DNA of 64,000 nt from JAEMQF01 sp963850525 (GTDB taxonomy: Bacteria; Pseudomonadota; Gammaproteobacteria; Burkholderiales; Burkholderiaceae_C), in the NCBI GenBank assembly GCA_963850525.1, contig CAWKLQ010000004.1, positions 248,001-312,000 on the forward strand, written 5' to 3'. Each line of letters begins with the position of its first letter. The stretch's first letter is position 1. Below are positions 58,741 through 64,000 of this stretch, piece after piece. The notes below the pieces were generated by a model. The model saw nothing but the letters and a program-made list of their open reading frames with translations. It had not been told where the DNA came from and searched no databases. The translations under genes were made by a program, and so were the position numbers.

Positions 58741-60474
58741 TCAAAAAATGTCGGGCTCTGGAATCGGCGCGCCAAACTGGGTCTCCAGGAAATCGAAGTC
58801 GCAGCCCTGATCCGCCTGCATGATGTGGCGCGAGAACATCCAGCCGTAGCCACGCTCAAAACGCTTAGGTGGCGGCGCCCATGCCGCGCGGCGCGCCGCA
58901 AGCTCGGCGTCGCTCACGTCAAGGTGGATGCGTCGCGCCGGCACGTCCACACTGATGCGATCGCCGGTTTTCACGAGCGCGAGCGGCCCGCCGACATAGG
59001 CCTCGGGCGCGCAGTGCAGCATGCACGCACCGTAGCTGGTGCCGCTCATGCGCGCGTCCGACAAGCGCAGCATGTCCTTCACGCCCGCTTTCACGAGCTT
59101 GAGCGGGATCGGCAGCATGCCCCACTCCGGCATTCCCGGGCCGCCTTGCGGGCCGGCGTTGCGCAGCACGAGGATGTGTTCGGGCGTCACGTCGAGATCG
59201 GGGTCGTCGACGCCCTTCTTCATCGACGCATAGTCGTCGAACACGAGCGCCGGCCCGGTGTGGCGCAACAGGTGCGGCGCGCAAGCGCTGGGCTTGATGA
59301 CGCAACCGTCCGGGGCGATGTTGCCGCGCAGCACGGCCAAGGCGCCCTCGGCGTAAATCGGCTGGTCCAAGGGGCGAATCACGTCGTCGTTGTAGACCTC
59401 GGCGCCTGCGAGGTTCTCGCCGAGCGTCTGGCCGTTCACGCTGCGCGCGCGCAAATCCAGATGCGCGGTGATCCGGCTCATCAGCCCCGGCAAGCCGCCA
59501 GCGTAATAGAAATCTTCCATCAGGTAAGTCTCGCCGCTCGGCCGGATGTTCGCCAGCACCGGCACCTTGCGGCTCGCCGCGTCGAAGTCATCGAGGCCCA
59601 CCGCACAACCGGCACGGCGCGACATCGCCACCAAGTGAATGATGGCGTTCGTCGAGCAGCCCATCGCCATCGCCACGGCGATGCCGTTCTGGAAATGGGC
59701 GCGCGTCAGAAGTGAAGCGGGCGTCAAGTCGTCCCACACCATCTGCACGATGCGTTGGCCGCACGCCGCACTCATGCGGATGTGATTCGCGTCGGCGGCG
59801 GGGATCGCCGACGCGCCGGGCAGCGTCATGCCGATCGCCTCGGCAATGCCCATCATCGTCGCCGCCGTGCCCATCGTCATGCACGTGCCGTGGCTGCGTG
59901 CGATGCCGGCCTCGACCTCGGCCCACTGCGCGTCGCTGAGGCGGCCTGCGCGGCGCTCGTCCCAGTATTTCCACGCGTCCGACCCCGAGCCGAGCACCTT
60001 GCCTTTCCAGTTGCCGCGCAGCATCGGGCCGGCGGGCAGATAGATGCACGGCAGGCCGGCGCTGAACGCGCCCATCAGCAGGCCGGGTGTCGTCTTGTCG
60101 CAGCCGCCCATCAGCACCGCGCCGTCGATGGGATGGCTGCGCAACAGTTCTTCGGCTTCCATCGCGAGGAAATTGCGGTACAGCATCGTCGTCGGCTTGA
60201 CGATGGGCTCGGACAGCGAGATCGCCGGCAACTCGAGCGGAAAGCCCCCCGCCTGCCAGACCCCGCGCTTCACGTCTTCGACGCGCTGCTTGAAGTGGGC
60301 GTGGCACTGGTTCACGTCGGACCAGGTGTTGAGGATCGCGATCACGGGTTTGCCGGCCCAGTCGGACGCGGCATAGCCCATCTGCATGAAGCGCGAGCGG
60401 TGCCCCGAGGAGCGCAAGTCGTTCGGCGCAAACCAGCGCGCGCTGCGCAAGGTGTCGGGGGATTTTTTTGTCAT
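58741..60474 (-). CDS. IlvD/Edd-family dehydratase, L-arabonate dehydratase-like
   Basis: This 577-residue enzyme has the three Fe-S cysteines of the dihydroxyacid/sugar acid dehydratase family: NQCHAHF (near residue 56), GGCDKTTPG near 124 and SHGTCMTMG near 196. The C-terminal part has DARMSGTSYGACMLHCAPEA, the family active-site serine region. The length and NTWSDVNQ pattern resemble L-arabonate and related sugar-acid dehydratases better than branched-chain amino acid IlvD. It would make 2-keto-3-deoxy acids from aldonic acids. No sugar dehydrogenase is adjacent. Start MTKKSPDTL at 60474 fits the family. Confidence 0.92.
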   Translation of the reverse strand: MTKKSPDTLRSARWFAPNDLRSSGHRSRFMQMGYAASDWAGKPVIAILNTWSDVNQCHAHFKQRVEDVKRGVWQAGGFPLELPAISLSEPIVKPTTMLYRNFLAMEAEELLRSHPIDGAVLMGGCDKTTPGLLMGAFSAGLPCIYLPAGPMLRGNWKGKVLGSGSDAWKYWDERRAGRLSDAQWAEVEAGIARSHGTCMTMGTAATMMGIAEAIGMTLPGASAIPAADANHIRMSAACGQRIVQMVWDDLTPASLLTRAHFQNGIAVAMAMGCSTNAIIHLVAMSRRAGCAVGLDDFDAASRKVPVLANIRPSGETYLMEDFYYAGGLPGLMSRITAHLDLRARSVNGQTLGENLAGAEVYNDDVIRPLDQPIYAEGALAVLRGNIAPDGCVIKPSACAPHLLRHTGPALVFDDYASMKKGVDDPDLDVTPEHILVLRNAGPQGGPGMPEWGMLPIPLKLVKAGVKDMLRLSDARMSGTSYGACMLHCAPEAYVGGPLALVKTGDRISVDVPARRIHLDVSDAELAARRAAWAPPPKRFERGYGWMFSRHIMQADQGCDFDFLETQFGAPIPEPDIF

Positions 60475-60551
60475 GGCAGCTGCGATGGTAGCGGCGCGCG
60501 TGGGCGACGGCCGCCATCGAATCGGGCCCACGCCGCAGCGCGCTGCAGCGT

Positions 60552-60998
60552 TCAGGCCGACGCCGTGTCCCGCGGCATCTTGACGATCGTCACCGGCACC
60601 GGCGCGGCGTGCAACATTTCGTGCGACACCGAACCGAGCATCGCGCGGCGCAGCCGGCCCATGCCGCGGGCGCCCATGATCACGGCGTCGCAGCCGTAGC
60701 GCTCGACGATGTCGACGAGCGTGTGCGCCGGGTCGCCCGAGGCGATTTCGCGCTCGTAGTCGATTCCCGCCGCTTTGAGCAGCGCCTCGCCGGCCTCCAG
60801 CGAATGCGCGCCTGCCGCACCGCTGACGCGCTCCAGAACTTCGGCGTCCGGCGCGAGCACCATTTCATAGAGGTAGGTCGGCTCCTGCACGTTGGCCAGC
60901 ACGAACTGCGCGTTCAGGCCCTCGCGCACCAGATGCAATGCGTGATGCACGGCTTCCAAGGCCGGTTCCGAGCCGTCCAGGGGCAACAGGATTTTCAT
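60552..60998 (-). CDS. Universal stress protein (UspA family)
   Basis: This 148-residue protein has the UspA fold (MKILLPLDGSEPALEAVHHAL, then IVERYGCDAVIMGARG) and the ATP-binding motif GARGMGRLRRAMLGSVSHEML, which is the G-2X-G-9X-G(S/T) pattern near residue 111. Usp proteins aid survival under starvation or stress; the exact role is not known. It starts at MKILLPLD (60998). It lies between the IlvD-like gene and the GNAT gene on the same strand. Confidence 0.93.
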   Translation of the reverse strand: MKILLPLDGSEPALEAVHHALHLVREGLNAQFVLANVQEPTYLYEMVLAPDAEVLERVSGAAGAHSLEAGEALLKAAGIDYEREIASGDPAHTLVDIVERYGCDAVIMGARGMGRLRRAMLGSVSHEMLHAAPVPVTIVKMPRDTASA

Positions 60999-61080
60999 GG
61001 GGTGGGCTCCGGGCGGGATGCGGGAAAGACTATCGGATCGACGCGGCTGCGGCTTGAGCTTGGTCAATCTGCAGCGTCAC

Positions 61081-61560
61081 TCAGGCCATCGGCGTGGGCG
61101 CGCGGAGAAGTCGCACCATGCGCCGCGCCGCGTAGCGCCCTTCGTAGTAGCCGGGCACGAGGACTGTCTCGCTGAAGCCCATGGCGCGGTAGAACATTCG
61201 TGCGGCTTCGTTGTCGGCGCGCAATTCCAGGTGGATCGAGGCGATTCCGGCGACGGCCGCTGACTCGAGCAACCATTCCATGAGGCGCCGCGCGATGCCG
61301 CGGCGTTGCTGCGCCGGCAACACACAGAGCAAGCTGAGGTGGGCGCGCTCGTCGCCGAACTGCATGACCGCGAAGCCGAGCAATTGCGACCCGTCGCAGG
61401 CGATCACTGCCGTGGTTTCCGATTCGGCAATGAGCGCCGCAATGCGCTGCGGCGAATAGCGCCAGGCCAGACCGGCTTCGATCAGGTCGCGCGACATCAA
61501 CGCCATCGTCGGTGCGTCGATCGCGCATGCCAAGCGCAGGGTCACGGCGCGTGCTGCCAT
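61081..61560 (-). CDS. GNAT-family N-acetyltransferase
   Basis: This 159-residue protein has the GNAT acetyl-CoA site LLCVLPAQQRRGIARRLMEWL (Q/R-x-x-G-x-A/G, near residue 87) and the later NEAARMFYRAMGF with the conserved Tyr. It transfers an acetyl group from acetyl-CoA to an amine or other acceptor; the substrate is unknown. It is separated from the Usp gene by 82 bases and lies 15 bases downstream of the small exported protein gene. Confidence 0.92.
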   Translation of the reverse strand: MAARAVTLRLACAIDAPTMALMSRDLIEAGLAWRYSPQRIAALIAESETTAVIACDGSQLLGFAVMQFGDERAHLSLLCVLPAQQRRGIARRLMEWLLESAAVAGIASIHLELRADNEAARMFYRAMGFSETVLVPGYYEGRYAARRMVRLLRAPTPMA

Positions 61561-61575
61561 GTAGCGATTCTGCTC

Positions 61576-61965
61576 TCAACGCGGCGCCGCCGGCCGCGCC
61601 GGGGTCAGCAGTTCATAGCGCACGTTCTTCTGGGTGTCGAAGAAACGCAGGGTCGCGCCATCCCACTCGTAAGCCGCGGTGAATCCGTCGATCTGCATGG
61701 CGCCCTGTTTGAGCACCACGTCGACCTCGCCGCGCCGCAGCCGCAGGTTATAGACAATGTCGCTGAAGCGCAGCGTCGCGCGCCCCCCGGTACGCCATTG
61801 GGCTTGCACGGGGCCGCATGCGGCGTCGGTGTTGGGCAGCGTCACGCACCACTGCGCGGCGTAGCGGCCCGGCGCCGGCGCCGCCGCCATGACCCCGGCG
61901 CATGGCCAGGCCAGCGCCACAGCCGCGAGCCCCCCAAGGCAGCGCCGCAGCGTCGACGCGGGCAC
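61576..61965 (-). CDS. Small exported protein of unknown function
   Basis: This 129-residue protein has a signal peptide (VPASTLRRCLGGLAAVALAW, then PCAGVMA, cut before AAPAPG), using GTG at 61965. The mature part, about 95 residues, is beta-rich with two Cys (WCVTL, AACGPV) that may form a disulfide. I recognise no domain. The GST gene overlaps or abuts its upstream end (GST stop at 61974). It may be periplasmic. Confidence 0.6.
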   Translation of the reverse strand: MPASTLRRCLGGLAAVALAWPCAGVMAAAPAPGRYAAQWCVTLPNTDAACGPVQAQWRTGGRATLRFSDIVYNLRLRRGEVDVVLKQGAMQIDGFTAAYEWDGATLRFFDTQKNVRYELLTPARPAAPR

Positions 61966-61973
61966 GCGTGCCT

Positions 61974-62582
61974 CTACGAAGTCAAGCCCTCGGCCTTCAG
62001 CGCCGCCTGCACTGCAGGGCGCGCTTCCATGCGCGCAATGAAGGCGCTGAGGTGGCGCAGGCCCGAGATGTCCAACCCCAGTGGTTTGGTCCAGCGGCTC
62101 ACGGTGTAGAGATAGGCGTCGGCGACGCAGAACTCGGCGCCCGTCAGGTAGGGGCGCCCTTCGAGTTGCGTATTCACCCAGGCAAACCGGTCGAGCAGCT
62201 TGGTGCGGAAAATCGCCTTGGCGTCTTCGGGCATGGCAGGGTTGAAGAGCGGGCTGAAGGTCTTGTGCAGCTCGGTGCCGATGAAGGTGAGCCATTCCTG
62301 GACGCGCGAGCGCGCCATCGTGCCGTTGAGCGGCGCGAGTTTCTTCGCCGGAACCTGGTCGGCGATGTACTGCACGATCGCCGGGCCCTCGGCGAGGCGC
62401 TCGCCGTTGTCGAGCTCGAGCAGCGGCACGTAGCCCTTGGGGTTGATCGTGTAGTAGTCGGTGCCGTCGGCGAGCTTGTGCGTCTTGGTGCTGGTCAGGA
62501 CGGCCTCGAACGGCAGGCCGGATTCGCGCAAGACAATGTGCGGCGACAGAGAACACGCACCGGTGCTGTAGTAGAGCTTCAT
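61974..62582 (-). CDS. Beta-class glutathione S-transferase
   Basis: This 202-residue protein has the beta-class GST N terminus MKLYYSTGACSLSPHIVLRESG with Cys10, NPKGYVPLLELDNGERLAEGPAIVQYIAD (glutathione site) and a helical C-terminal domain with AEFCVADAYLYTVSRW. It is a cytosolic enzyme that conjugates or reduces electrophiles with glutathione. The small exported protein gene follows it closely, and gshA for glutathione synthesis begins at 63636 on the other strand. Confidence 0.95.
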   Translation of the reverse strand: MKLYYSTGACSLSPHIVLRESGLPFEAVLTSTKTHKLADGTDYYTINPKGYVPLLELDNGERLAEGPAIVQYIADQVPAKKLAPLNGTMARSRVQEWLTFIGTELHKTFSPLFNPAMPEDAKAIFRTKLLDRFAWVNTQLEGRPYLTGAEFCVADAYLYTVSRWTKPLGLDISGLRHLSAFIARMEARPAVQAALKAEGLTS

Positions 62583-62731
62583 GGGAATCCTTCGGTAAGG
62601 AGTGCGGGAGGCGCATTAAAGCGCCAATCCACAATCCGTGCCACGCCACTGGGGATTCGGGTTCGTGGCAGCATCGCCAATCCCTGCCCGCTCCCTGCGC
62701 GGGCCGTATTCCTTACTTTTCCGGTACGCCC

Positions 62732-63625
62732 ATGACTGTCGTGACCCCCTTTCGCCTCGAACGCTCGCGCAGCGTCGAGCGCCTCGTGCGCGGCCAACCC
62801 ACCTCTGACGGCGCGGGCGTCAAGCTCACCCGCGTGCTGACGGGAGCGCTGCAAAAACGCCTCGACCCCTTCCTCATGCTCGACGCCTTCGGCAGCGATT
62901 CCGCGGCTGACTACATCGGCGGCTTTCCCGACCACCCGCACCGCGGCTTCGAGACCGTGACGATCATGCTCGCCGGGCGCATGCGCCATCGCGACAGCGT
63001 GGGCAACGTGGGCCTGCTCGAGCCCGGCAGCGTGCAGTGGATGACCGCCGGGCGCGGCATCATCCACTCCGAAATGCCCGAGCAGGAGCAGGGCCGCATG
63101 GCTGGCTTTCAGCTGTGGGTGAACCTTGCGGCCAAAGACAAGATGGCGCCGCCGGCCTACCGCGACATCGCTCCCGCCGACGTTCCCGCGTTCGCGCTGG
63201 CCAGCGGTGTGCAGGTTCGCGTGATCGCTGGGGCGAGCCACGGCGTGGCCGGCGCGGTGAGCCGGCCGACGACGGAGCCGCTTTGCCTGGACATCACGCT
63301 GCCGCCCGGCAGCGAATTCGATGCGCAGATTCCCAGCGGGCACAACGCCTTCGTCTACTGTCACGGCGGTGCGGGTCTCCGGGTCGGCGGCGCGGACGGC
63401 GCGGTAGTAGAAAGCGAACGCATGGCGATCCTGGGCAACGACGCCGGCGCGGACGGCGTGCGCTTGAACGCGCCCGCCGGCCAGGGCGGCGCGACCCGCG
63501 TGCTGCTCGTCGCCGGGCGGCCCCTCGGCGAAGCGATCGTCCAGTTCGGGCCCTTCGTCATGAACAGCCAGCGCGAGATTGAGCAGGCGGTCGCCGACTA
63601 TCAACGTGGCGTTCTCGCGGCCTGA
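62732..63625 (+). CDS. Pirin-family protein
   Basis: This 297-residue bicupin protein has the pirin N-terminal metal site: HPHRGFETVTIML (His ligands near residue 71), then GSVQWMTAGRGIIHSEMPE (His and Glu near 112). Some bacterial pirins act as quercetin dioxygenases, others as regulators of pyruvate dehydrogenase; this one is unassigned. The C-terminal cupin is at about residues 170-285. It is followed 10 bases later by gshA. Confidence 0.94.
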   Translation: MTVVTPFRLERSRSVERLVRGQPTSDGAGVKLTRVLTGALQKRLDPFLMLDAFGSDSAADYIGGFPDHPHRGFETVTIMLAGRMRHRDSVGNVGLLEPGSVQWMTAGRGIIHSEMPEQEQGRMAGFQLWVNLAAKDKMAPPAYRDIAPADVPAFALASGVQVRVIAGASHGVAGAVSRPTTEPLCLDITLPPGSEFDAQIPSGHNAFVYCHGGAGLRVGGADGAVVESERMAILGNDAGADGVRLNAPAGQGGATRVLLVAGRPLGEAIVQFGPFVMNSQREIEQAVADYQRGVLAA

Positions 63626-63635
63626 GCAAGTGTCC

Positions 63636-64000
63636 ATGTCCAGCCTGTTGAGTCGCTTGAAAGAACTGCCGCCGGCGCGCCTGAAGGCGATTGCCCGCGG
63701 CATCGAAAAGGAAAGCCTGCGCGTGCGGCCGAGCGGCCACCTGGCGCTGACGCCGCACCCCTGCGCGCTCGGCTCGGCGCTGACGCACCCGAACATCACG
63801 ACCGACTTCAGCGAATCGCAGCTCGAGCTCATCACCGGCGTGCATACGGGCGTGCAGGAGTGTCTGGACGAACTCACACAAGTCCATCAGTTTGTCGTGC
63901 AGGCGCTGCGCGACGCCGGCGACGAGATGATGTGGGTGGCAAGCATGCCCTGCGGCCTGCCAGCGGACGACGCGATTCCGATCGGCCGCTACGGCACGTC
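63636..64000 (+). CDS. gshA: Glutamate-cysteine ligase, N-terminal part (cut by window edge)
   Basis: The frame is open to base 64000 and gives the first 121 residues of a type 1 (E. coli-type) glutamate-cysteine ligase, the first enzyme of glutathione synthesis. Family segments are LKAIARGIEKESLRV, THPNITTDFSESQLELITG, and the ending DEMMWVASMPCGLP. The enzyme joins glutamate and cysteine using ATP. The ATG at 63636 lies 10 bases after the pirin gene, but no strong ribosome binding site is visible. The C-terminal part is outside the window. Confidence 0.93.
   Translation, partial: MSSLLSRLKELPPARLKAIARGIEKESLRVRPSGHLALTPHPCALGSALTHPNITTDFSESQLELITGVHTGVQECLDELTQVHQFVVQALRDAGDEMMWVASMPCGLPADDAIPIGRYGT

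Overview
The window is high-GC chromosomal DNA of a Gram-negative bacterium, most likely a betaproteobacterium of the order Burkholderiales. This rests on several family-level clues: a lysine/alanine-tailed SWIB protein, a PglL-type ligase pair beside a type IV pilin, a DUF2917-like gene divergent from a GcvA-type LysR regulator, many tripartite aromatic or carboxylic acid gene sets, and an Enterobacteria-type gshA. No species can be named from the sequence alone. There is no rRNA, tRNA, CRISPR array or prophage.

Layout. 1-3178: the end of sucC, then sucD, a PP2C phosphatase and a double-FHA protein. 3226-5248: an MntA/HepT-type toxin-antitoxin pair whose hepT is split by a 1376-bp IS3-family element with an exact CCC target duplication. 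5520-10653: a metallo-beta-lactamase-fold hydrolase, a type IV pilin with a sigma-54-type promoter, and two consecutive O-oligosaccharyltransferase/O-antigen-ligase paralogues. 10646-14060: moaC, a BepA-like M48 protease, a 4-TM holin-like protein and the SWIB protein. 14076-21968 (minus strand): an ABC importer (SBP, ATPase, permease) running without a gap into uvrA, then a DsbA-like isomerase, a dienelactone hydrolase and a secreted amidohydrolase. 22079-26285: a lipoprotein, then an overlapping trio of trypsin-like protease, FHA membrane protein and SDR. 26366-31295: a P-loop ATPase, a PaaI thioesterase and a minus-strand set (ABM, HCCA isomerase-like, SDR-like, thioredoxin lipoprotein). 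31375-38655: an EamA transporter and a tight operon of ABC importer, FAD oxidoreductase, CaiB CoA-transferase and crotonase. 38694-44872: LysR/DUF2917 divergent pair, orphan ParA ATPase, VOC protein, SRAP protein and an ornithine-cyclodeaminase-like protein. 44879-49534: MaoC, EamA, thioesterase, feruloyl-CoA synthetase-like ligase and crotonase. 49664-55779: a REC-GGDEF cyclase, a large hybrid histidine kinase with an HPt domain, and a lipoprotein. 55997-64000: Ldh_2 dehydrogenase, MmgE/PrpD, IlvD/Edd dehydratase, Usp, GNAT, GST, pirin and the start of gshA.

How the genes fit together. Three themes recur: uptake and CoA-dependent breakdown of organic acids (two NMT1/SsuA-type importers, a CoA-transferase, an acyl-CoA ligase, crotonases, thioesterases); surface structures (pilin and probable pilin glycosylation); and signalling (PP2C, FHA proteins, phosphorelay to c-di-GMP). 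The most unusual items are the IS-inactivated toxin with a precisely reconstructible reading frame, the tandem ligase pair behind the pilin, the overlapping protease/FHA-membrane pair, uvrA placed directly behind an importer operon, and an SDR whose catalytic tyrosine is replaced by phenylalanine. I did not find a clear, wholly new multi-gene system.
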